From the NCBI RefSeq assembly GCF_902499075.1, contig NZ_CABVPP010000046.1, positions 1-61,471 of the forward strand: a stretch of 61,471 bases of DNA, written 5' to 3'. The number at the start of each line of letters is the position of its first letter. The stretch's first letter is position 1. Positions 33,871-41,973 of this stretch are shown one piece after another. Under the pieces are notes generated by a model, which saw nothing but the letters and a program-made list of their open reading frames with translations, was not told the origin of the DNA and made no database searches. Source of the stretch: Burkholderia pseudomultivorans (lineage in GTDB: Bacteria; Pseudomonadota; Gammaproteobacteria; Burkholderiales; Burkholderiaceae). The translations under genes were made by a program, and so were the position numbers.

Positions 33871-35355
33871 TCAGGTAACCAGTTCGGCTGCGCCCGCCGC
33901 TCCCGAGCCGAGCAGCGCGGCCAGCGTCGCGAGCGCGGCATCGATGCGCAGCGCGTCGATGCCGCCATAGCCGAACAGCAGCCCCGCGCGCACCGGCACG
34001 CCGACGTGAAACGCGGCGGTCCCGTACAGCCCGATGTCGTGCGCGCGCGCCGCGCGAACCAGTGCGGCTTCGTCGAGCCCCGGCCTCAGGTGCGCGACGA
34101 GATGGATGCCGGCGCTCGGCACGACCACGTCGAACCACGGTGCGAGGTCGCCGCGCAGGTGCGCGATCAGCATCTTGCGGCGTGCGTCGTAGTGCTTCTG
34201 CACGCGGCGCAGGTGCCGCGCGAAATCGCCTTCGAGCATGAAGCGCGCGAGCGCGACCTGGGTCAGCGTGCAGCTGTGCCAGTCGACGATCTGCTTAGCC
34301 TTGGCCAGCGCGCCGCGCAGCGCGCGGGGCGGAATCGCGTAGCCGATCCGCAGCTCGGGAAAGATCGTCTTCGAGAACGTGCCGACGTAGGCGACGAGGC
34401 CCGTGCGGTCGAGGCTTTTCAGCGACTCCATCGGCCGCCCCTCGAAACGGAATTCGCCGTCGTAGTCGTCCTCGATGATCACCGCGCGCCGCCGCTGCGC
34501 CCATTCGAGCAGCGCGACGCGGCGCGCCAGGCTCATCGGCATCCCGAGCGGAAACTGGTGCGACGGCGTCACGTAGACGAGCCGCGCGTCGTCGGGCAGC
34601 CGCGTCGTGACGAGGCCGTGCGCATCGACCGGCACGCCGATCACCGTCGCGCCGAGCGACGCGAACGCGGCGCGGGCCGGCGGATAGCCGGGATCCTCGA
34701 CCGCGACGACGTCGCCGGGCCGCACGACGACGCGCGCGATCAAATCGAGCGCCTGCTGCGCGCCCTGCGTGACGAGCACGTCGTCCCAGTTGCAGGCGAC
34801 CGCGCGGTTGAAGCCAACGTAGCGTGCGATCGCGCCGCGCAGCTGCGGGTCGCCGGCCGGGTCGTGGTACTGGCCGGGTCCGCGCGCCTGCTGGCGCAGC
34901 GCATGGTGCAGGCAGCGCCGCCACGCATCGAACGGGAACAGCGTCTTGTCGGTCACGCCGCCGCGAAAGTCGAAGCCCGGCGTTTCCCGCGGCGTGGGCA
35001 TTGCGGGCCCGTCGGGCAGTTCGCGCCACAGCGCGCGCGCGTCGACCGCGTCGATGCGCGGCGCGTCCTCGACCAGCGACGGCGTCGACGCGCCGGTCCG
35101 ATGCGGGACGCGCGCGAGGCCGCCGGCGACGAACGTGCCGTCGCCGGCGCGCGTGGTCAGGTAGCCTTCGGCGGCAAGGCGCTCGAACGCGTCGAGCGTG
35201 GTCTTGCGCGACACGCCGAGCTGCTTCGCGAGATCGCGGGTCGACGGCAGCCGTGCACCGCTTTCGAGCCGCCCGTCGACGATCGCGGTGCGCAGTTGGC
35301 GGAAGATCTGGCCGCTCAGGTCGTGCCGGCCTTCGATGCGGATGGCGATATCCAT
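33871..35355 (-). CDS. MocR-type GntR regulator with aminotransferase domain
   Basis: A 494-residue fusion of a GntR winged helix (residues 1-75, LPSTRDLAKQLGVSRKTTLDAF) to a class I aminotransferase fold that binds pyridoxal phosphate, with the probable PLP lysine in GTFSKTIFPELRIGY. The ATG at 35355 follows a purine-rich stretch. PdxR, the best-known member, activates pdxST. Burkholderia usually makes PLP by the other route, and no pdxST is here, so the target is unknown. The divergent neighbour is a LysR gene at 35603; the same-strand neighbour downstream is the AhpD-like gene. Confidence 0.88.
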   Translation of the reverse strand: MDIAIRIEGRHDLSGQIFRQLRTAIVDGRLESGARLPSTRDLAKQLGVSRKTTLDAFERLAAEGYLTTRAGDGTFVAGGLARVPHRTGASTPSLVEDAPRIDAVDARALWRELPDGPAMPTPRETPGFDFRGGVTDKTLFPFDAWRRCLHHALRQQARGPGQYHDPAGDPQLRGAIARYVGFNRAVACNWDDVLVTQGAQQALDLIARVVVRPGDVVAVEDPGYPPARAAFASLGATVIGVPVDAHGLVTTRLPDDARLVYVTPSHQFPLGMPMSLARRVALLEWAQRRRAVIIEDDYDGEFRFEGRPMESLKSLDRTGLVAYVGTFSKTIFPELRIGYAIPPRALRGALAKAKQIVDWHSCTLTQVALARFMLEGDFARHLRRVQKHYDARRKMLIAHLRGDLAPWFDVVVPSAGIHLVAHLRPGLDEAALVRAARAHDIGLYGTAAFHVGVPVRAGLLFGYGGIDALRIDAALATLAALLGSGAAGAAELVT

Positions 35356-35602
35356 CGCAGTGGTTACCTCAGTTGGAGGAATTTTGCCTGGATCGGCATG
35401 CCGGCAGTATGCCGCCGGATTGTCGGGGCGGGGAGGCTTCGCGCACGCGGCGCGATTCGGCGGGGAAGCGTCGGTTTGCCGATCGGCCACCCGCCGACGG
35501 CCGCCGGAACACGGCATCGCGCACGCCGGCCGGCGCGCGGGCGATTGGACCGCCGCATGCCGCTGCCTTACGATCGCGACATCCCGAGACTGGAGCGACG
35601 CC

Positions 35603-36520
35603 ATGCTGTCCGAAGACGAACTTGCACTGCTCGACGCGATCCGCGCGACCGGCAGCCTGTCGCGTGCGGCCGCGCGTCTCGGCAAGGCGCCGTCGACGGT
35701 GTCGCACGCGGCGCGCCAGCTCGAGGCGCGCTTCGACGCGCTGCTGTTCGACCGGCGCCGCTACCGGCTGCAACTCACGCCGGCCGGGCAATTGCTGGCC
35801 GACGAGGCGTCGCGCCTGATGCTCGACGTCGCACGGCTCACGCGGCGCGTGAAGCAGGTCGCGAGCGGCTGGGAGGATCGGCTGTGGATCGCCAGCGACG
35901 AACTGCTGGAGTTCGACACGATGCTGCCGGTGATCCGAGCGTTCGACGCGCTCGAATCGGGCGTGTCGCTGCGCTTCACGCACGAGGTGCTCGGCGGCAC
36001 GTGGGAAGCGCTGCGCGATGGCCGGGCGGACCTGGTGGTCGGCGCGACCAACGAGCCGCCGGCGATTCCGGGGCTCAAATGGTTCGAGCTGGGCGTGATG
36101 GACTGGGTCTTCGCGGTATCGCCGCGCCATCCGCTCGCGGCGATCGACGATGCGCTGTCGCGCGACGCGATCGGCGCGCATCGTGCGGTCGTCGTCGCCG
36201 ATTCGTCGCGGCTGGTGGCGGGCCGCGTGTACGGGCTGCTGGGCGGGCAGCCGTTGCTCGCGGTGCCGTCGATGCGTGCGAAGATCCTCGCACAGCGCGA
36301 CGGGCTCGGCGTCGGCTGGGTGCCGCGCGGGCGCGTGGCGTCGCTGCTGGCACGCGGCGAGCTGGTCGAGAAGCGGACCGCCGAGTCGCGCGGGCCGAAC
36401 GTGCTGTATGTCGCGTGGCGCGGTGAGCGCGACGGCCGTGCGCTGCAATGGTGGCTGGAGCGGCTGCGCGAGCCGAGACTCGCGCAACGGTTGCTCGACG
36501 GGATCGACGTGCGCGGGTGA
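35603..36520 (+). CDS. LysR-family regulator
   Basis: A 305-residue regulator. The helix-turn-helix is GSLSRAAARLGKAPSTVSHAARQLEARF, followed by the effector-binding lobes (GRADLVVGATNEPPAIPG). The ATG at 35603 is preceded by TGGAGCG. It is divergent from the MocR gene (248-nt gap) and convergent with the MFS gene. Residue pattern and length resemble LysR proteins related to YhaJ/DhcR, but the target cannot be named. Confidence 0.9.
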   Translation: MLSEDELALLDAIRATGSLSRAAARLGKAPSTVSHAARQLEARFDALLFDRRRYRLQLTPAGQLLADEASRLMLDVARLTRRVKQVASGWEDRLWIASDELLEFDTMLPVIRAFDALESGVSLRFTHEVLGGTWEALRDGRADLVVGATNEPPAIPGLKWFELGVMDWVFAVSPRHPLAAIDDALSRDAIGAHRAVVVADSSRLVAGRVYGLLGGQPLLAVPSMRAKILAQRDGLGVGWVPRGRVASLLARGELVEKRTAESRGPNVLYVAWRGERDGRALQWWLERLREPRLAQRLLDGIDVRG

Positions 36521-36583
36521 CCGACGATGCGCATCGGGCGGAGATCCGGCGCGTCGGCGCGCCGACCTGACGGCTGGCCTGTT

Positions 36584-37756
36584 TCAGCGCATGAGCCGCG
36601 GGCGTGTCGCATCGCGGCGTCCCGCCTGCACGCCGAGCACGTAGATCGCCAGCATCGCGCTGGACAGGGCGAGCAGCGTCGTGAGTACGTCGCTGCCGAA
36701 CGCCTTCATCAGCGCGCTCGCGACGAGCGGCCCCGCGATCGACGCGAAACCGAACGCGAGCGAAATCACGCGCATCGCGCGTCCGGGAGCGTCGCCGTTG
36801 GCGGCCGCGGCGGCGCACATCGCAAGCGTCAGGAACGCGCTGTTCGCGCCGCCGAGCGCGATTGCCGCGACCGTGGTTGCCCACGGCGACAGCGTCGGGA
36901 GTGCGAGCCCGAGCGCGGCTGCCGTGGCGATGGCTGCCGTCGCGACAATCGCGATCGCGAGTCCCGCGCGGTCGACGAGCCAGCCGACCGGCACCTGCAT
37001 CGCGATGGCGCCGATGCCGAACTGCATCAGCAGCGTGGCCGCCTGCGTGCCGGACAGGCCGCGCCCCGCGGCGAAAAACGATAGCAGGCCGTACAGCGCG
37101 CCGTCGCATAAGCCGGCGACGGCGGCCACCACCATGCCGAGCCCGACCAGCGGCCCGAGCGGGGCGCGCGGGGCACGCATGTCCGGCCTGCGTGCCCGGA
37201 CATGCGTGCGCGGGTCATAGGCGGTCGCCGTCAGCGGCACGGCCGCCAGCAGCGTAAACGCGATGCCGGCCGCGAACGTTGCGCGGCCGTCGACACCCGA
37301 CGCGGCGGCGAACGCCGGCGCGACGACGCCGCCCAGGCCGATCAGCGCTTCGTGCACGCCGACGACGCGGCCGCTCGTTTCCGGCGGCACCAGCCCGTAC
37401 AGCCAGGTCTCGTTGCCGATCCAGCGCAGGCCGAGCCCGAGACCGATCAGCGCGCCGGGTGCGATCCACAGCGGCCAGCCGGCGAACGGCATCGCGCCGA
37501 ATCCGGCGAGCGTCGTCGCGAGCGCGAGCATCACCGTGCGCTTGGCGCCGACACGGGCGAGCAGCATCGGCGCGATCGCGAGGCCGGCGAGCATGCCGGC
37601 GAACTGCGCGCTGGAGAACAGGCCGACCTGCGACGCGGCGAGTCCGCGGCCCGCGAGCCAGACCGGCAACACGGTGAAGCCGAGGCCGAACTGCGCGATC
37701 TGCGCGCATGTCGAGACCGCGTTCAGCGACGCGACGGTGCGCCAGAGCGAAGTCAT
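36584..37756 (-). CDS. MFS transporter
   Basis: A 390-residue inner-membrane protein with about twelve hydrophobic helices. The loop 2-3 motif is LLARVGAKRTVML, a variant of the MFS G-x-x-x-D-R-x-G-R-R motif, and a cytoplasmic Arg-rich loop (RTHVRARRPDMRAPR) separates the two halves. A drug or metabolite exporter is likely. The ATG at 37756 overlaps the MarR stop by 4 nt (ATGA), so its production is coupled to the MarR regulator, which probably represses it until the substrate appears. Confidence 0.9.
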   Translation of the reverse strand: MTSLWRTVASLNAVSTCAQIAQFGLGFTVLPVWLAGRGLAASQVGLFSSAQFAGMLAGLAIAPMLLARVGAKRTVMLALATTLAGFGAMPFAGWPLWIAPGALIGLGLGLRWIGNETWLYGLVPPETSGRVVGVHEALIGLGGVVAPAFAAASGVDGRATFAAGIAFTLLAAVPLTATAYDPRTHVRARRPDMRAPRAPLGPLVGLGMVVAAVAGLCDGALYGLLSFFAAGRGLSGTQAATLLMQFGIGAIAMQVPVGWLVDRAGLAIAIVATAAIATAAALGLALPTLSPWATTVAAIALGGANSAFLTLAMCAAAAANGDAPGRAMRVISLAFGFASIAGPLVASALMKAFGSDVLTTLLALSSAMLAIYVLGVQAGRRDATRPRLMR

Positions 37757-38292
37757 GATGCGCTGCCGGACGGCATCGGTTCGCCGTTTTCCCGGCATTC
37801 GACCGGGCAGCCGGCCGCGATGCAGGGACCGTCGTCGCAGAAGCGGCAGAGTTGCATCGAATGCGACGGATCGCGCGTCTCGTGCCACAGGATCTTGATC
37901 AGCAACTGCTCGAGCGTCGTCCGCTCGTGCGCGTCGAGCCGGCCCGTGATGCGCGACAGCATCTGTTCGCGCGCGTCGCGCAGCCGCTGCATCTCGGCGC
38001 GGCCGGCCGGCGTCAGCGCGAGCGAGACCGTGCGCTTGTCCGCGCCGGGACGCTTGTCGACGAGGCCGGCCTCGACGAGCGCGGCGATCGCGCGTACCGC
38101 GGCCGGATGCGACAGGTCGACCGCATCGCGGATCAGTTCGATCGATGCATTCGGGTACTGGGCGATCGCGTTGAGCATCGCGCGCGCGGTCTGGCCGGAC
38201 GGCGCGGCCGCGACGTCGAGCCGGTTCATTTCGTCGCCGATCAGCAGCGCAAGCACGCCCAGCAGGTTTTCGGCACGGTGGGTCTTCGACAT
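37753..38292 (-). CDS. MarR-family regulator with C-terminal cysteine cluster
   Basis: A 179-residue winged-helix regulator. The recognition region is SHPAAVRAIAALVEAGLVDK and the wing KRPGADKRTVSLALT. The C-terminus is unusual: five cysteines at 149, 152, 157, 162 and 166 (CRFC....C....C...C), enough to bind a metal or an iron-sulfur cluster or to form redox-sensitive disulfides. The ATG at 38292 follows GGCGAAGCG. It heads an operon with an MFS transporter and is divergent from an SDR gene. A perfect palindrome sits immediately upstream. Redox or metal sensing is inference. Confidence 0.88.
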   Translation of the reverse strand: MSKTHRAENLLGVLALLIGDEMNRLDVAAAPSGQTARAMLNAIAQYPNASIELIRDAVDLSHPAAVRAIAALVEAGLVDKRPGADKRTVSLALTPAGRAEMQRLRDAREQMLSRITGRLDAHERTTLEQLLIKILWHETRDPSHSMQLCRFCDDGPCIAAGCPVECRENGEPMPSGSAS

Positions 38293-38304
38293 CGCTTCGC
38301 CTCG

Positions 38305-38325
38305 ATATATGCGGAATGCATATAT
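38305..38325. promoter_or_regulatory. Perfect inverted repeat, candidate MarR operator
   Basis: ATATATGC GGAAT GCATATAT: 8-bp perfect arms with a 5-nt spacer, overlapping a second palindrome TGCATATATGCA (38317-38328). It starts 13 nt upstream of the MarR start codon in a GC-rich region where such AT-rich symmetry is unlikely by chance. It could control both divergent units. Confidence 0.7.
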
Positions 38326-38498
38326 GCAGCCTACATGCATCGGGCGGGGCGTGCAAGCTGCGGTGCGCAAGCCGTCGACAGCGTCGGCGAAACTCGTTCG
38401 ACGATTTCGAACGGGTGCTTCACGCCCGTCGTACGGCACGCGCCGGCTGCGCGCGCATCCTGTGTTCACGGTCAATCACCGGTTCACAGGAGAACATC

Positions 38499-39248
38499 AT
38501 GCAACGCTTCGAAGGAAAAACCGTGCTCGTCACGGGCGGCAACAGCGGGATCGGCCTGGCGGCAGCCCGGGCATTCGCGGCCGAAGGCGCGCGCGTCATC
38601 ATCACCGGGCGCGATGCGCACACGCTCGAAACCGCGCGGCAGGCGCTCGGCGCCGACGCGATCGCGATTCGCAACGAGGCTGGCACGGTTGCCGGCGCCC
38701 GCGCGCTTGCGGACGCGATCGCCGCCGCCGGCGCGCGGCTCGGCGCAGTGTTCATCAACGCGGGCGTCGCGAAGCTTGGGCCGTTCGCGGATACAGACGA
38801 GGCGCTGTGGGACCTCGTATTCGACACCAACGTGAAGGGCCCGTATTTCCAGATCCAGGCACTGGTGCCGCTGTTCAACCGTGGCGCGTCGATCGTGATC
38901 AACGGCTCGATCAACGCGCATGTCGGGATGCCGGGTTCGTCGGTCTACGCGGCAAGCAAGGCGGCCGTCAACTCGTTCGCGAAGACGCTGTCGACGGAGC
39001 TGCTGCCGCACGGCGTGCGGGTGAACGTCGTGAGCCCGGGGCCGGTGCAGACGCCGCTGTACGGCAAGCTCGGGCTCGACGCGGCGACGCTTGACGCGAC
39101 GGCGGACAAGATCCGCGGGCTGGTGCCGGTCGGCCGGTTCGGGACGCCGGACGAAATCGCGTCGACGGTGCTGCACCTTAGCGCGCCGGAGTCGGCGTTC
39201 ATCGTCGGCGCCGAAATCATCGCGTCGGGCGGGATGGGGCTGCTCTGA
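38499..39248 (+). CDS. Short-chain dehydrogenase/reductase
   Basis: A 249-residue classical SDR. The cofactor motif is TGGNSGIG at residues 12-19, the active-site tetrad includes NGS.N, and YAASK supplies the catalytic Tyr and Lys. SPGPVQTPL follows. R39 in ITGRDA suggests NADP(H) preference. The ATG at 38499 follows ACAGGAG. It is divergent from the MarR/MFS operon and 206 nt from its start, so it may be under the same MarR control and might detoxify a compound that the MFS pump expels. Substrate unknown. Confidence 0.9.
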   Translation: MQRFEGKTVLVTGGNSGIGLAAARAFAAEGARVIITGRDAHTLETARQALGADAIAIRNEAGTVAGARALADAIAAAGARLGAVFINAGVAKLGPFADTDEALWDLVFDTNVKGPYFQIQALVPLFNRGASIVINGSINAHVGMPGSSVYAASKAAVNSFAKTLSTELLPHGVRVNVVSPGPVQTPLYGKLGLDAATLDATADKIRGLVPVGRFGTPDEIASTVLHLSAPESAFIVGAEIIASGGMGLL

Positions 39249-39453
39249 CGCTGCCTCGCGCTGCGGCGGCCGCGTGACCGGGCGGCGCGATCACGCGCCG
39301 GCCCGGCCCGGGCTGCGGCTGCCGCGCCGGTTTGATCCGGCGGTGAGGAGGCGCATCGCCGGACCGCTGCAATTCTTTTCCGCGTCGTATATCTCCGTAG
39401 CATGCCGAACGACAGGAAACCCATGCGGATCGCATGGTCGAACGCGCGTTTAC

Positions 39454-39468
39454 TAGACGACCGGTCTA
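39454..39468. promoter_or_regulatory. TetR/NemR-type operator candidate, copy 1
   Basis: TAGAC GACCG GTCTA: perfect 5-bp arms. It matches the second copy at 39686-39700 at 14 of 15 positions. Palindromes of the TAGAC...GTCTA form are bound by NemR-type TetR repressors that sense electrophiles (recalled from E. coli, not checked). Confidence 0.6.
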
Positions 39469-39685
39469 ATCCGAGGCTATCATCCGACCCGGTGATGCAA
39501 CGAAGCCGCGCGCTGACAGGCGGATTCGTTGTCTCGACAGGGCAGGACCGGTTCAGCCGGCGCGGACCTGAAACTGCAACATGCGGCTGCGATGCTGATG
39601 ATTCCGTCGAGGAGCCGGCGATTCGTGAAACCCGCGAGCGCGGCCTGACGGGCCAGGTTTGGGCATCTTTTTTTGCGCCTCGGCC

Positions 39686-39700
39686 TAGACGACTGGTCTA
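39686..39700. promoter_or_regulatory. TetR/NemR-type operator candidate, copy 2
   Basis: TAGAC GACTG GTCTA: perfect 5-bp arms, 232 nt from copy 1 and 157 nt before the DJ-1-family start codon. It overlaps a possible -10 element (TAATAC), which would fit a repressor. Confidence 0.6.
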
Positions 39701-39856
39701 ATACCGGACAATGCGCAGATTTCGACGCCCGCAGGCCGCACGTCGACGCGCGATCGCTGACTAACGGACAGGTACGGCGTCCGGCACGGCCATTGCGCCC
39801 GCCAGCCTGCCGCGCCGTGCGGCCCTGTTCCCGTCAATTTGAAAGGAGTGTCGATC

Positions 39857-40543
39857 ATGAAGATCCTGATTGTCCTGACCTCGCACGATGCGCTCGGCGA
39901 CACCGGCAAGAAGACCGGCTTCTGGCTCGAGGAACTGGCCGCGCCGTACTACGCGTTCAAGGATGCGGGCGTCGAGCTGACGCTGGCGTCGCCGAACGGC
40001 GGGCAGCCGCCGCTTGACCCGAAGAGCAGCGATCCGTCCGCGCAGACCGACGCGACGCGCCGCTTCGACGCCGATGCGGCGGCCAAGGCGGAGCTCGCGG
40101 CGACGCGCAAGCTGGCCGACGTGTCGATCGACGACTACGACGCGGTGTTCTATCCGGGCGGCCACGGCCCGCTGTGGGATCTCGCCGAGGATCTGCATTC
40201 GATCGGCCTGATCGAGCGCGCGCTCGCGGCCGGCAAGCCGGTCGCGGCGGTGTGCCACGCGCCGGGCGTGCTGCGTCACGTGAAGGACCCGAAAACCGCC
40301 GAATCGGTCGTGCGCGGCAAGCGCGTGACGGGCTTCACCAACAGCGAGGAAGCCGCGGTCGGGTTGACGGAAGTGGTGCCGTTCCTGGTCGAGGACATGC
40401 TGAAGACCAACGGCGCGCAGTTCGAGCGCGGCGCCGACTGGGCGCCGTATATCGTGACCGACGGGCTGCTGATCACGGGGCAGAACCCCGCTTCGTCGGA
40501 ACCGGCCGCCGAGGCGCTGCTCGCCAGGCTCGGCCACCAGTAA
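39857..40543 (+). CDS. DJ-1/PfpI family protein (type 1 glutamine amidotransferase-like, Hsp31-like)
   Basis: A 228-residue protein with the nucleophile elbow AVCHAP: Cys133 followed by His134, with the conserved acidic residue at E25/E26 in FWLEEL. This is the Hsp31/YDR533C branch, whose members act as glyoxalase III or deglycase and protect against methylglyoxal. The ATG at 39857, preceded by AAAGGAG, is preferred to an earlier one. The XenA-like enoate reductase gene follows after 136 nt, so the pair forms a reactive-electrophile defence unit behind two NemR-like operators. Confidence 0.9.
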   Translation: MKILIVLTSHDALGDTGKKTGFWLEELAAPYYAFKDAGVELTLASPNGGQPPLDPKSSDPSAQTDATRRFDADAAAKAELAATRKLADVSIDDYDAVFYPGGHGPLWDLAEDLHSIGLIERALAAGKPVAAVCHAPGVLRHVKDPKTAESVVRGKRVTGFTNSEEAAVGLTEVVPFLVEDMLKTNGAQFERGADWAPYIVTDGLLITGQNPASSEPAAEALLARLGHQ

Positions 40544-40679
40544 GCACACGGCGCGGGACCGCGCCGTCACGTTTCCGTCGTCGGGCGCGCAGGCCCCGGC
40601 GACGCCCAGGATCGGGCCGCGCTGCAACGGCATCGCGGCTCATCCAGTCGTTTCGCAGAACCAAGCAAAGGAGTCGTGG

Positions 40680-41789
40680 ATGTCTGCCCTGTTCGAACCG
40701 TTCAAACTCAAGGATGTCACGTTGCGCAACCGGATCGCGGTGCCGCCGATGTGCCAGTACGTCGCCGAAGACGGCGTCGTCAACGACTGGCATCACGTGC
40801 ATCTGGCCGGCATCGCGCGCGGCGGTGCGGGCCTCGTGATCGCGGAGGCGACGGCCGTGTCGCCGGAAGGCCGCATCACGCCGGGCTGCGCGGGGTTGTG
40901 GACCGATGCGCAGGCTGCCGCGTTTGCACCGTCGGTCGCGGCGATCAAGGCGGCCGGCGCGGTGCCCGGCATCCAGATCGCGCACGCGGGCCGCAAGGCG
41001 AGTGCGAACCGTCCGTGGGAAGGCGACGACCATATCGCCGAAGGCGACCCGCGCGGCTGGCAGACCATCGCGCCGTCGGCCGTGCCGTTCGGCGCGCATC
41101 TGCCGAAGGTGCCGCACGCGATGACGCGCGACGACATCGCGCGCGTGCAGGCCGATTTCGTCGCGGCGGCGAAGCGCGCGCGCGACATCGGTTTCGAATG
41201 GCTCGAACTGCACTTCGCGCACGGCTATCTCGGCCAGAGCTTCTTCTCGGTGCACTCGAACCGGCGCGACGACGAATACGGCGGTTCCGCCGAGAATCGC
41301 GGCCGTTTCCTTGTCGAGACGCTGGCGGCCGTTCGCAAGGTGTGGCCCGAGCATCTGCCGCTGACTGCGCGTTTCGGCGTGATCGAGTACGACGGTCGCG
41401 ACGACGAGACGCTCGCCGAATCGATTGCGCTCACGCAGCGGCTGAAGCAGGAAGGGCTCGACATGCTGAGCGTGTCGGTCGGCTTCTCGACGCCCGATGC
41501 GCAGATTCCGTGGGGCCCCGCGTTCCTCGCGCCGGTCGCCGAGCGCGTGCGCCGCGAGGCCGGACTGCCGGTGTCGTCCGCATGGGGGATCGATACGCCG
41601 CAACTGGCCAACCGCGTCGTCGCGGACCGGCAGCTCGATCTCGTGATGGTCGGCCGCGCGCACCTGGCCGATCCGCACTGGCCGTACTACGCGGCGAAGC
41701 AGCTCGGCGTCGAGCGTCCGTCGTGGACGCTGCCCGCGCCGTATGCGCACTGGCTCGAACGCTATCGCGTCGCCGACAAGGCCGCCTGA
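40680..41789 (+). CDS. Old yellow enzyme family flavoprotein, XenA/YqjM type
   Basis: A 369-residue FMN-dependent enoate reductase (TIM barrel). Cys25 in PMCQY modulates the flavin, a hallmark of the YqjM/XenA subgroup. His178 and His181 with Tyr183 in HFAHGYLGQ are the substrate-binding set, and FFSVHSNRRDDEYGGS is the family signature. These enzymes reduce alpha,beta-unsaturated carbonyls, nitroesters and quinones with NADPH. The ATG at 40680 follows AAAGGAG. It lies downstream of the DJ-1-like gene; together they fit detoxification of electrophiles. Confidence 0.93.
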   Translation: MSALFEPFKLKDVTLRNRIAVPPMCQYVAEDGVVNDWHHVHLAGIARGGAGLVIAEATAVSPEGRITPGCAGLWTDAQAAAFAPSVAAIKAAGAVPGIQIAHAGRKASANRPWEGDDHIAEGDPRGWQTIAPSAVPFGAHLPKVPHAMTRDDIARVQADFVAAAKRARDIGFEWLELHFAHGYLGQSFFSVHSNRRDDEYGGSAENRGRFLVETLAAVRKVWPEHLPLTARFGVIEYDGRDDETLAESIALTQRLKQEGLDMLSVSVGFSTPDAQIPWGPAFLAPVAERVRREAGLPVSSAWGIDTPQLANRVVADRQLDLVMVGRAHLADPHWPYYAAKQLGVERPSWTLPAPYAHWLERYRVADKAA

Positions 41790-41910
41790 CGACACACGGC
41801 CGGTCGCGCGGCTTGAAGCGCGCGTGACGGCCGCATCGGCCGTCCGCTCGCGGTGCGCGCGCACGACGCGCGCGGCCGCCGCGGCGTGCGTTCCGAGTTT
41901 CGATGGATAG

Positions 41911-41956
41911 AATGGCGGTTCGCGCAGGCATTTCGCCCGCGCGAACCGCCATTTTT
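41911..41956 (+). terminator. Strong stem-loop upstream of the AI-2E transporter gene
   Basis: A perfect 15-bp inverted repeat (arms 41911-41925 and 41939-41953, AATGGCGGTTCGCGC and its complement) with a 13-nt loop is followed by TTTCTTT. It is the clear rho-independent terminator of the old yellow enzyme unit. It ends about 20 nt before the next start codon, so it could also attenuate that gene. Confidence 0.9.
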
Positions 41957-41973
41957 CTTTCGACAGAGGTGCC

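Larger units (their letters stand above)
39249..39856 (+). promoter_or_regulatory. Long regulatory region of the DJ-1/old-yellow-enzyme genes
   Basis: A 608-nt stretch without a believable gene. It holds two nearly identical 15-nt palindromes (39454-39468 and 39686-39700, separate entries). The first is followed by TATCAT about 8 nt downstream, a possible -10 element. A T-rich run at 39668-39676 precedes the second, whose right edge overlaps TAATAC, another possible -10 element. The DJ-1 ribosome binding site AAAGGAG is at its right end. Confidence 0.55.

Noticed and set aside
39402-39701. A 99-codon frame across both NemR-like palindromes
   Set aside because: Both palindromes fall inside it and its codon pattern is irregular; the region is better explained as regulatory.
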